Shown: positions 12,843-22,017 of the stretch, piece by piece
Layout: each line of letters begins with the position of its first letter
Position numbering within the stretch: position 1 is the stretch's first letter
Assembly (NCBI GenBank): GCA_043228905.1
Contig: JBHGNT010000006.1
Location: 13,640,001 to 13,704,000 of the forward strand
DNA: 64,000 nucleotides
DNA from: Azolla caroliniana
Lineage: Eukaryota; Polypodiophyta
Direction: 5' to 3'
Position numbers and translations under genes: made by a program
Notes under the pieces: generated by a model
What the model saw: the letters and a program-made list of their open reading frames with translations, nothing else
The model's database searches: none
Told to the model about the DNA's origin: nothing

Positions 12843-13990
12843 TCAATCGTTTAACTCTTCATCTAATTGAGTAAGGATTTCAAATTTGTTTGAGATACTT
12901 GGGCTATTAGTACTATTAATACTATCAGACACTCTATTAGTACTATTAATACTATCAGACACTCCTAAGGGAAGAATTGACTCGGGTTTAGTACAGGCTA
13001 CGATTTGATTTACCTGTCTTCTTAGTCTATGGGGCCAATTGATTGTGATATGTCCTGGTCCACCACAATAAAGACATAATCGATTTGCACGTCGTCGTTT
13101 ATTTTCTTCTTCCAATAACGGGCCACGTCGACACATGGTGTCGGTGTCGGAGTATTTGCTTGAGGTATGTCTCGTGCAAATAGTTTTGCCGTGACTGAGG
13201 CGTAGGTGGGCTTCAGCCTAGAGCGTGGTATTTGTAATTGACGGTCCGAACGTCGTTCGAAAAGGCAGTTGTCCCATCGGACCGCTCGAATGATTGCCTT
13301 TGTAAGAGACTTTGGTTCTTTGGGGAAGGTTAGAAGTAGATCTTTGACATCGTTTCGCAGGTTGTAGTGAAACTGCTCCATTAGTGCCTGGTCATCCCAA
13401 GGGATATCTGTAGCGAGTAGACGGAAATCTGGCGCGTAGGCAAAAGCTGGACAATCTCCTTAACGCAATCGTCGGATTTTGTTGATCGTCGTCCGGATGT
13501 TGTCTGTATCTCCAAAGAAAGCTTTAAACTCACTAATAAAGTCTTCAAAGTTATTAAGTAAGGGCGATTGTTTTTCCAGAAGCAGAGCAAACCATGCCAA
13601 GGCTGAGCCGCTAAGCAACGTGCCTATTAGGCCGACTCGGGATGCATCAGTGGGGTATCGAGAAGGATGCATTTGAATGACTAAGCGTACCTAATTGAGG
13701 AATCCCCTAAATTGCGATCGCGTTCCATCAAATTTCACAGGAACTCCAATCTTGGGCTCTTTATGAAATCCGTGGGGACTTGATCCTTGTTGTTGCAACA
13801 CTGCCTCGAGTTGTTGCACACATAACGCTAACTCCCCATGTTGTTGCTATGTTTGTTGTTTTTCTAGGGCAATTTGTTGAAGATTCCCTAACAACCGTTG
13901 GTTTTCTTGTTCCAAGGCAACAAATTTTTCTTTTAGACTTTGTAGCTCGGAGAAAACAGATTGGTATTCTTAGGCGCTAATAGAAGTCAT
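12843..13990 (-). pseudogene. Gypsy copy A gag, broken
   Basis: Starts at ATG 13990. It reads like the intact gag of copy B (LEQENQRLLGNLQQIALEKQQ; SRYPTDASRVGL; CCHC knuckle with CLYCGGPGH) but has in-frame stops soon after the start and a frameshift near 13460. The knuckle is damaged (ITINWPHR in place of IVINCPHR). Its end keeps the GTTAAAC heptamer in the same phase as copy B, with TGA as the stop. Confidence 0.9.
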
Positions 13991-14059
13991 TGTATAGAAA
14001 AAGGATAAAAGGATGAGGGAAACCAAAATAAAGACAAGAGAGGAAAATTTGGTTCAAAC

Positions 14060-14482
14060 TGTCAAGAATAATACTAAAACAGAGAGAGAATTAGTACTAG
14101 AGAAGGGAAGTACTATTAGTACTAAGAGGACAAGACCGCGTAAGACTCCCGAGAGGGAGGAAAGAGAAGAGAGAGAGAGAGAGAGATGATGATAACAGAT
14201 GATATATTATAGGAAGAGTAAGTACAAGATGGCTATGAGGCTTAAGACTGGCGTTGAACCAATTTGGTTCAAAATAATGCCTAGTGTCTTCTTTTATAGT
14301 GTTCTCAAGAGTAATCCTGAAGCTTCTAGAATGTTCCAAAGAAATCTGGAATATACATTAATTTTCTATAATAAAACTTAAATGAAAACAATATCTTATG
14401 TATTATAATAGATGGTATAATGGTCAAGAGCTCAACCCATATAACATAAGGTCATGGGTTCAAGTCTTGCCATATCATGACA
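14060..14482 (-). repeat. 5' LTR of gypsy copy A
   Basis: 423 bp. It keeps an intact heat-shock element at 14319-14336, a TATA box (14291-14298), the palindrome around the predicted start of transcription, and tRNA-like A and B boxes. Just inside the LTR the minus strand reads GTTTGAACCAAATTTT, the self-priming site with one extra A. Confidence 0.92.
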
Positions 14483-15839
14483 ATTTTGAACTTAGTTTTT
14501 ATTAGATTTAGGCGACTAAAACCTCTCTCATGTTGTTGTAGAATAACATTGAATTAACCCTATCAATGAAAGCTTTAGAAGTTCGGGTAGCTTTTCTTTC
14601 CACACATCATTACAATTTATCATACCCCAAACATCTAAGAAATCTCTTCCAAGCCATTCGGTGGTGCATTCTGAAAATTGCATATTCATCATACAATTTA
14701 TTATTATCAATTATGGGAGAAAACGCTTTCCCATCTGTCATTTTTTGAATGCCATAAAAATTTCTAAGTGTTTTCAACTCATTAAGACCCATAGTTTTCG
14801 TGCAAAATGCTTGTAGATCCGGTAGAAATGTTCATTGGTGATAACATTTTCAATGCGGAAAGAGTCACCGAATCTTGAAGCCTCTTTTTTATTGTCTCTA
14901 TTAATACCTTAGAAAACAAAGTTTGGAATCGTATGGCTTCAATTAAGTCCTCACCATCAATACTTCTATCCATGAGGATGCTTTTATACATATTACCTTT
15001 TATAGCATCTCTTAAAACTGAAAGCATTCCTTTTTCTCTACCATATTCTGGAATAATTGGATAATTATAGCTATCCTTCTCAAAACCATTCAGATTCATC
15101 ATAACATGATGTAGAATTTGTTCTTCTATCTCCCCAATGGCTATCATAGCCAAACCTCCAATGCATGTCACATCCATAGATTCCTTTTTGGAATATGAAA
15201 ATGTGTGTATTCTAATGCAACTTGCATCTTAGTTCATTCACCTTGACGCATTGAGCTCCTCGAGAAATGTGCAACCACCCGATTCACAAGGGCATCTAAC
15301 TATGTGCACGTTTCTTTGACTTCAATGTTCTTTGAAGCCTCTTGCACACACAAGTTTGTTCAATGTGCACAACAATGTAATGAAGTCATAAATGGATTAT
15401 ATGACTTCAATCTTGTAGCAACACCTGTAGACATACCTACCATAACAGATTCTCCATCACTTCCAAATCCCATCATTTTTCTAACATCTAAGTTCCACTT
15501 TTTTAACAATGCTAAAATGATTTTTGTTATTGTGTTTGATTTACCATCCTCTACTTCAAGTACCCCCAAATAAGAGGTTTGTACTTGCCTTCCTTCCACA
15601 AATGTAGCATAAAGGATCAAGTTCTTAGTTACGCTTACATCGGTGGCTTCATCTACCATAAGCCCAAACCAAGGACTTTTCCTCAACCTATCATATATCT
15701 CAGCTCCAAGGGCCTTGCTAATGAAGGGCCTTGCTAATGTGCAAGATAAAGCTTGCACAAGCCTTATTATCATTATACATTCATGGAAGGCCTTCCACAC
15801 CACATTCTCTTAACAATTGTAAGAGGCTTTCTGTCATGA

Positions 15840-15905
15840 TATGGCAAGACTCGAACCCATGACCTTAGGTTATATGGGTCGAGCTCTTGACCATTAGACC
15901 ATCTA
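15840..15905 (-). other. tRNA-like Pol III block in the LTR
   Basis: On the minus strand TGGTCTAATGG (15901-15891) fits the A-box consensus TRGYNNARNNG and GTTCGAGTC (15856-15848) fits the B-box consensus GWTCRANNC, 34 bases apart as in a tRNA gene. The folded arms are imperfect, so it is tRNA-derived rather than a working tRNA. The same block is at 21080-21145 and, in the opposite orientation, in the copy A LTRs. Confidence 0.7.
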
Positions 15906-15977
15906 TTGTAATACGTAGGATATTATTTTCATTTACATTTTATTATAGGAAATTAGTGTATATTCCAGATTTCTCTG

Positions 15978-15995
15978 GAACATTCTAGAAGCTTC
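15978..15995 (+). promoter_or_regulatory. Heat-shock element in gypsy B 5' LTR
   Basis: GAAcaTTCtaGAAgcTTC: four contiguous alternating GAA/TTC pentamer units, the ideal binding site for heat-shock factor trimers, 20 bases upstream of the TATA box. All four gypsy LTRs in the window keep the four core triplets. This suggests heat-induced transcription, as known for ONSEN/ATCOPIA78. Confidence 0.8.
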
Positions 15996-16015
15996 AGGAT
16001 TACTCCTGAAAACAC

Positions 16016-16023
16016 TATAAAAG
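16016..16023 (+). promoter_or_regulatory. TATA box of gypsy B
   Basis: TATAAAAG within CACTATAAAAGAGGG, placing transcription start at about 16041-16051, inside the palindrome with 10-base arms GTTGAACCAA around one central A. Confidence 0.85.
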
Positions 16024-16271
16024 AGGGCACTAGGCATTATGTTGAACCAAATTGGTTCAACGCCAGTCTTAAGCCTTTTAGCCACCGTTGTATATTCTCT
16101 TCATATAATAAATATCTTTCTTATCATCACTCTCTCACTCTCTCTCTCTCTCTCTCTTTCTCTCTGTCTCGCTCACTTCTTCCTTCTCTCGAAGAAGTTC
16201 CACACCTCTCATAGTACTAATCCTTCGTTTAGTACTAATTCCTTCTCTGTCTCAGTACTGTTCATGACAGT

Positions 16272-16283
16272 TTGAACCAATTT
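16272..16283 (+). promoter_or_regulatory. Candidate self-priming primer-binding site
   Basis: TTGAACCAATTT begins two bases after the 5' LTR. It is the exact complement of AAATTGGTTCAA at 16049-16060, which lies at the expected 5' end of the genomic RNA (33 bases after the TATA box). No TGG typical of tRNA primer sites is present. This is the layout of Tf1/sushi-type self-primed elements. Confidence 0.65.
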
Positions 16284-16343
16284 TCCCTACCTTCTGTCTC
16301 TCTCATTTCCTACTAATCTTTTATTCCTCTTTTCTTTCATCCC

Positions 16344-17495
16344 ATGGCCACTGTTAGCGCTGAAGAATATCAATTTGTTTTCTCGGAATTCCAATGCTTG
16401 AAGGAGAAGTTCCATGCTTTGGAACAAGAAAACCAACGGTTGCTGGGGGATCTTCAGCAAATCTCCTTAGAAAAGCAGCAAACGCAACAACAACATGGGG
16501 AACTTGCGTTACGCGTGCAACAACTCGAAGCCACCATCGTAGCGATGCAACAACATGAGCCCGGAACACAAGGGATTCATAAAGAACCTAAGATTGGCCT
16601 TCCCACGAAGTTCGATGGAACGCGATCGCAGTTTAGAGGGTTCCTTAACCAGGTACGATTAGTTATTCAAATGCATCCTTCCCGATATCCCACCGATGCA
16701 TCACGAGTGGGTTTAGTAGGCACTTTGTTAAGTGGCTCAGCGTTGTCATGGTTCGCTCCACTATTAGAAAAGGAATCTCCGTTACTCAACAATTTTGAAG
16801 AGTTTCTAGGTGAGTTTAAAGCATGTTTCGGAGATACTGACAGCATCAGGACCGCAATCAACAAAATCCGGCGATTACGCCAAGGTGACCGTCCAGCCTC
16901 CGCATACGCTGCAGATTTTCGCCTACTCGCCGCCGATATCCCTTGGGATGATCAAGCGTTGATGGAGCAATTCCGTTATGGTTTACGCAACGACGTCAAG
17001 GATTTACTCTTGACCTTCCCCGAAGAGCCAAAGTCCTTAACAGAAGCAATCAGTCGCGCGGTGAGATGTGACAACCGCCTCTTTGAGCGACGTTCAGAAC
17101 GACAGCTACAGATGCCGAGGGCAAGATCAGAGCCCACCTACGCCTCAGTGGTAGCAAGACCTTTTCCGAGGGAGTCATATAATGCGTCTCCAGCGAATAC
17201 TCCGACTCCGATGGAGATTGACACTACACGTCGTCGAGGGCCATTATCCGAAGAAGAAAAGCAGCGACGCCGTACAAATCGACTATGTCTTTACTGCGGT
17301 GGACCAGGACATATCGTAATAAATTGCCCCCATAGGCCAAGAAGACAGGTAAACCAAATAGTCGCTAGTTCTAATTGTACTAAATCCGAACCTATTTCAG
17401 TAGGGATATCTGATAGTCCTAATAGTACTAATATCCCAGATCTAGCAAACAAATTTGATGTCCTTAGTCAGTTAGAAGAAGAGTTAAACGACTAA
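16344..17495 (+). CDS. gag: Gypsy B Gag (coiled coil, capsid-like, CCHC)
   Basis: 383 residues, complete. It forms the particle core and packages element RNA. Residues 10-75 are rich in Leu/Glu/Gln heptads (coiled coil). Residues 100-250 match the retrotransposon Gag domain (SRYPTDASRVGLVGTLL; FRYGLRNDVKDLLLTFP). Residues 313-328 are a CCHC knuckle (CLYCGGPGHIVINCPH) followed by basic residues. The start ATG is 75 bases inside the 5' LTR, in CATCCCATGGCC. The last codons are TTA AAC GAC TAA, with a candidate -1 slip site immediately before the stop; the pol frame overlaps this end from 17468. Confidence 0.95.
   Translation: MATVSAEEYQFVFSEFQCLKEKFHALEQENQRLLGDLQQISLEKQQTQQQHGELALRVQQLEATIVAMQQHEPGTQGIHKEPKIGLPTKFDGTRSQFRGFLNQVRLVIQMHPSRYPTDASRVGLVGTLLSGSALSWFAPLLEKESPLLNNFEEFLGEFKACFGDTDSIRTAINKIRRLRQGDRPASAYAADFRLLAADIPWDDQALMEQFRYGLRNDVKDLLLTFPEEPKSLTEAISRAVRCDNRLFERRSERQLQMPRARSEPTYASVVARPFPRESYNASPANTPTPMEIDTTRRRGPLSEEEKQRRRTNRLCLYCGGPGHIVINCPHRPRRQVNQIVASSNCTKSEPISVGISDSPNSTNIPDLANKFDVLSQLEEELND
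17483..17489 (+). promoter_or_regulatory. Candidate -1 ribosomal frameshift site GTTAAAC
   Basis: In the gag frame this reads G TTA AAC, two codons before the stop. Slipping back one base (GTT AAA) enters the pol frame, which is open from 17468 onward. GUUAAAC is a functional -1 heptamer in equine arteritis virus. Copy A keeps the same heptamer in the same phase although its surroundings have decayed. Confidence 0.6.
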
Positions 17496-20400
17496 GTCCA
17501 GCCAAAATAGGAGCCGTTTGGTTGGACAGCCCTAGATCTGTGCAGCCCATTAGTGGTTCCATTCCCTCTAAGCAAGTTAGTGATGTGTTCGTAGCCCAAG
17601 TAATAGTTAGTACTAAAAGTACCCCTCCAGTACATGTCCTAGCACTCCTAGATTCCGGAGCTAACTCTTGCTTTATGGATAAGAAATTTGCTCAAGCTCA
17701 TAAGATATCCCTAAGAAAACTCCAGTGTCCAGCCTCTGTAGTAGTCATTGATGGACGTCCCATTGCTTCCGGAAATATCCTAGAAGAGTCAGAGCCCATT
17801 AATATTGTCCTAGATAACTTAGTATGTGTAGTATCATTTAATATTATTAGTATCCCAGACCATCCTATAGTTTTAGGACTACCGTGGTTCGAGTTACATA
17901 ACCCTGACATAGATTGGAGAACAAGAGAAATCCGGTGTCGACAAACCCAAGGGTCAACTCAGAAGATGGCAACCATTTCGCTACGTCAGTTGCGTAAAGA
18001 AGGGCACAAGGAGGAAATGTTTCTCTTTGCAATATCAGTAAACCCCTCCAACACCACTAAAGAAGAATCCATTGTTCAACTTCCCGAGAAGTATCGCCAT
18101 TACACCGATGTGTTCGATAAAGTACAAGCCAACACACTTCCTCATCATCGACCGTATGATTGCCCCATCGATTTACAACCGGGAAAAGAGCCGCCATGGG
18201 GACCGATCTACAATTTGTCACCAACCGAGCTGGAAGTCCTTCGGGCCTATATAGAGGAGAATTTGGAAAATGGTTTCATTCGGCATTCGAAATCTCCAGC
18301 CGGTGCGCCCATTTTCTTCGTCAAGAAAAAAGATGGATCGCTTCGTCTCGTTGTAGATTACCGTGGCTTGAATAAGGTTACAATCAGGAATAGGTATGCT
18401 CTTCCCCTTATCTCAAGTCTTTTAGAACAAATCAATGGTGCCAGGTTCTTCACGAAGATCGACTTACGGGGAGCATATAACCTCGTACGGATCCGACCAG
18501 GAGACGAATGGAAGACCGCGTTTCGCACCAGATATGGGCACTTCGAGTATACTGTCATGCCGTTCGGCCTCACTAATGCATCGGCAGTCTTCCAGCACAT
18601 GGCTAATGATATATTCCGAGATCTATTGGATGATTGTTTGATCATCTATTTGGATGATCTACTGGTTTATTCAAAGACCCAAGAAGAGCATGATTCTCAT
18701 GTACTATTAGTACTAAAACGACTTCGAGAACATGGTCTGTATGCAAAGCTAGAAAAATGTAGTTTCGGGTGCAACCAAGTGGAATTTCTCGGCTACATCA
18801 TTTCGTCAGAAGGCATCTCCATGGACCCAGCTAAGGTCAGAACGGTGGTAGAATGGCAGACTCCGCGTTCGGTACGGGATGTGCAATGCTTCTTAGGCTT
18901 TGCCAATTTTTACCGGAAGTTCATACAGGATTACTCAAAGATCGTTCTACCTCTCACACAACTTACCAGGAAGGGACAACCGTTCACCTGGTCTGAAGAA
19001 ACGGACATGGCTTTCGAGAGTCTTAAAAAAGCATTTACATCGGCTCCAATTCTAGCTCATGTCGATCCGGAGAAACCATTCATTATCGAAGCTGACGCAT
19101 CGGATTTTGCATTGGGGAGCATTCTGTCACAACAGGGGAATGATGAAAAGCTACATCCTGTGGCTTTTCACTCACGCAAGTTTGATGCCGCCGAAATCAA
19201 CTACGAAATCCATGATAAGGAGCTATTGGCAATAGTGGATTCTTTTATGCAATGGAGGCATTTTCTGGAGGGATCCTCTCATCCAGTCACCGTATTTAGT
19301 GACCACAAGAATCTTGCCTACTTTCAGGATGCTCGTGTGTTGAATCGACGTCAAGCTCGGTGGGCCCACTTCCTCACGCGTTTCGACTTCAAAATTACAT
19401 ATCGTCCGGGGAGGCACCAAGGGAAGGCAGATGCATTATCACGGCGTTCGTATCTAGCACCCCGTCCCGGCGAGCCAGCTTTCGATAACCAAAAACAAGT
19501 CATCTTGGGACCGGCACGATTACAAGCAACACAAATCTTTGACATGCCTATGGATTCCCGCGTTATCGATACCATACGTGAAGACTTGAAGACAGATGCG
19601 TTCGCCCAAGCTATACTAGCACAAATTGATCCCTCTCGAGCGTCGTGTTCACAGTCGCAACCACCAGGTACGGACTATCGGCAATTCAAATACCATGATG
19701 GATTACTCTTCTTTAAAGAACTTTTGTATGTTCCTAATGGTTCTTGCCGCCTTCGAGTAGTACAAAACTGTCATGACACATATACAGCTGGGCATTTTGG
19801 TAGTACTAAAACATTACATTTAGTACAACGATCATTCTGGTGGCCCTGTATGCGACAATTTGTCGAGGATTTTGTTCGGACTTGTGATACATGTTGCAGA
19901 GCGAAAATGCCAAGGCATCATCCATATGGTTTATTAGAACCATTATCAATTCCAAGCAAGCCGTGGCAATCCATTGCTCTAGACTTCATCACAGATCTTC
20001 CAGTCTCTAAGGGGTTCAATGCGATTCTAACGGTGGTCGATCGATATACGAAGATGGCTCATTTCTTGCCATGTACTAAGGAGATCTCCAGTGAAGACAC
20101 TGCCGAAATTGTCATGCGTGAAGTGTGTCGGCATCATGGACTCCCCGATAGTATCATCAGCGACCGTGGACCCCAGTTCGTGTCAAAATTCTGGAAGCAC
20201 CTTTTTAACATGCTCAAGGTCACTTGTAACCTCTCTTCCGGCTACCACCCACAAACTGACGGCCAAGCTGAACGAACAAATCAAACGTTGGAGCAGTATC
20301 TGCGGTGCTTTCTCAGCTATCATCAGGACGACTGGGCAGATATTCTCCACTTCGCCGAATTTGCCTATAACAACTCTATCCACGCATCCACTAAAGTTAC

Positions 20401-21079
20401 GCCATTTTATGCTTATACGGGATGTCACCCCCGGTGGAGTGTACTTGAAACCCCAGAGGTGTCCACAAATCCGTGCGCGGAGGATCGTTTGGAGCGGTTA
20501 CGCAAGATACAAGCGGATCTATCTACTCATCTCCAGCAAGCTCAACAAACACACAAGGTCTACGCGGATCGTCATCGACTTCCATCTAGTTTTAATATTG
20601 GAGATCGGGTGTGGTTGCTACGACGACACATCAAGACTACTCGCCCATGTGAGAAGTTGGATTATCGGCGATTAGGTCCTTTCCGTATTATTGGAAAGAT
20701 TAATGATGTTGCTTTTCGTCTCGATCTACCTCCTCAACTTCGGATACATCCGGTGTTTCATAGTTCTCTCTTCGAACCCTACCACGAGAGCACCATCCCA
20801 GAACGTCTTATCCAACCTCCACCCCCGATCGAGCTTGAAGATGGGCCGGAGTACGAGGTTGCCGCCATTCTTGATTCCAAGATTGTTCGCAACAAGCTCT
20901 ACTATCTAGTCGATTGGCTAGGCTATAGTCCCAGCGAACGTACTTGGGAACCGATCGAGAATGTAACCAATGCTCGTGCTCTTCTTGAAGACTTCCATCG
21001 TCAATATCCACACAAACCGGGTCCTCAATCCAAGACGACTCGTGACACTCGTCGTTTTAAAGGGGGGATAGTGTCATGA
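17490..21079 (+). CDS. pol: Gypsy B Pol (protease, RT, RNase H, integrase, chromodomain)
   Basis: Open from 17468 to TAA-free end at stop 21077-21079, with no early ATG, so probably made as Gag-Pol by -1 shifting. Counting from codon 17522: protease DSGANS at about 44; RT with FIRHSKSPAGAPIFFVKKKDG and YLDD at about 377; RNase H (EADASDFALGS) from about 518; integrase HHCC zinc region at about 750-796 (CDTCCRAK); integrase core D near 821 (DFITDLP), D near 880 (SDRGPQF), E near 916; chromodomain at about 1110-1160 (YYLVDWLGYSPSERTWEP). All catalytic residues look intact. A chromodomain places it among chromoviruses; such domains direct integration to particular chromatin. Confidence 0.95.
21058..21071 (+). 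promoter_or_regulatory. Polypurine tract of gypsy B
   Basis: AAAGGGGGGATAG lies directly before the 3' LTR; it is the usual primer for plus-strand DNA synthesis. It overlaps the last codons of pol. Confidence 0.85.
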
Positions 21080-21509
21080 TATGGCAAGACTCGAACCCAT
21101 GACCTTAGGTTATATGGGTCGAGCTCTTGACCATTAGACCATCTATTGTAATACGTAGGATATTATTTTCATTTACATTTTATTATAGGAAATTAGTGTA
21201 TATTCCAGATTTCTCTGGAACGTTCTAGAAGCTTCAGGATTACTCCTGAAAACACTATAAAAGAGGGCACTAGGCATTATGTTGAACCAAATTGGTTCAA
21301 CGCCAGTCTTAAGCCTTTTAGCCACCGTTGTATATTCTCTTCATATAATAAATATCTTTCTTATCATCACTCTCTCACTCTCTCTCTCTCTCTCTCTTTC
21401 TCTCTGTCTCGCTCACTTCTTCCTTCTCTCGAAGAAGTTCCACACCTCTCATAGTACTAATCCTTCGTTTAGTACTAATTCCTTCTCTGTCTCAGTACTG
21501 TTCATGACA
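21072..21509 (+). repeat. 3' LTR of gypsy copy B
   Basis: 438 bp, identical to the 5' LTR except G for A at 21222. The heat-shock element is at 21218-21235 (the change is in a spacer, so the core triplets are intact) and the TATA box at 21256-21263. Confidence 0.96.
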
Positions 21510-22017
21510 CTTTCCAATTTTCTAAATGCCAAATCCTCTTTAGCTATAATATATGCACAATTAAACAATTTTTCAATTGCTACATCCACACTAGCTTTTT
21601 TCTTTGATGCACATTTTTAAGACCATTCTTGTCTCGTTCTTGTAACAAAATGGCATCTCGATGGGCCACACTTCTTGCATGCTCTTCTAATGCAAAAGTC
21701 TTAAAGTTTTTGGCACCTATTTTGCCAAATGAAGACTTACAATGAGGATCACTCCTACAATAACTACACCATAAAAGACCAGTTTCAAAATCCACTTGAA
21801 GCCACTTAAATTTAGTAAGTCAATCTTCTTGAAATTTTAGTTTTGCCTTACTAATTCTATTCATCGCACGAAGTAACTCTTGAGAGTGTTGATGGTCCTT
21901 TATAGGCTCTTCTGGAGACACATCTTCATTGGAATATGACAAGTTTTTCCTAAAGCTAGGCATTGTAAAGAGGTTGATTTGCTTTCCTTTGCCTTCCATA
22001 TTTTTGTTGTGGGACAT

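Larger units (their letters stand above)
4089..14482 (-). mobile_element. Ty3/gypsy chromodomain retrotransposon, copy A (old, split by copia-1)
   Basis: Two LTRs (14060-14482 and 4089-4517) with TGTCATGA starts flank gag and pol on the minus strand. The 5-bp target duplicate is imperfect (plus strand ATTTA at 4084-4088, ATTTT at 14483-14487). It lies inside the dimerisation block of the hAT transposase. It is the same family as the element at 15832 but clearly older: many stops and frameshifts, diverged LTRs, and a nested copia at 7774-12517. Confidence 0.93.
15832..16269 (+). repeat. 5' LTR of gypsy copy B
   Basis: 438 bp, TGTCATGA...TCATGACA with 8-bp terminal inverted repeats. It contains, in order, an antisense tRNA-like block (15840-15905), a heat-shock element (15978-15995), a TATA box (16016-16023), a palindrome at the predicted transcription start (16041-16061) and a CT-rich tract (16132-16190). 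Confidence 0.96.
15832..21509 (+). mobile_element. Ty3/gypsy chromodomain retrotransposon, copy B (young, intact)
   Basis: 5678 bp, with 438-bp LTRs that differ at a single base (A at 15982, G at 21222) and a perfect 5-bp target duplicate CTTTC (15827-15831, 21510-21514). gag and pol are both open with all catalytic motifs. A purine tract abuts the 3' LTR. There is no tRNA-type TGG primer site after the 5' LTR; a sequence complementary to the predicted RNA 5' end is there instead. It lies inside the DUF4371 region of the hAT transposase. It is the most likely currently mobile element of the window. Confidence 0.97.
3898..22017 (-). pseudogene. hAT transposase (TTF zinc finger, DUF4371, dimerisation domain), interrupted
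   Basis: Starts at ATG 22017. The zinc-finger part (21795-21580) reads LLWCSYCRSDPHCKSSF ... SVAHRDA. Then come the lead into DUF4371 (21600-21515), gypsy B, the rest of DUF4371 (15826-15360; motifs FGLMVDEATDVS and MMGFGSDG), a degraded middle (15180-14610), the start of the dimerisation block (ERGFSRLNLIKTKF, 14555-14485), gypsy A, and the last part from NRLKSNAVDAL to stop TGA at 3898. Removing each insertion with one target duplicate restores continuous reading across the joint. Independent lesions include an in-frame TGA at 21820, a one-base shift near 21605 and stops near 15780. Inactive, though a possible target for sequence-based silencing. Confidence 0.9.

Noticed and set aside
15840-15905. 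True tRNA gene in the gypsy LTR
   Set aside because: A and B boxes are good but the acceptor, anticodon and T stems do not pair well; treated as tRNA-like.
4089-21509. Gypsy A and B as one rearranged element
   Set aside because: Each has its own LTR pair and its own target duplicate, and they have opposite orientation.
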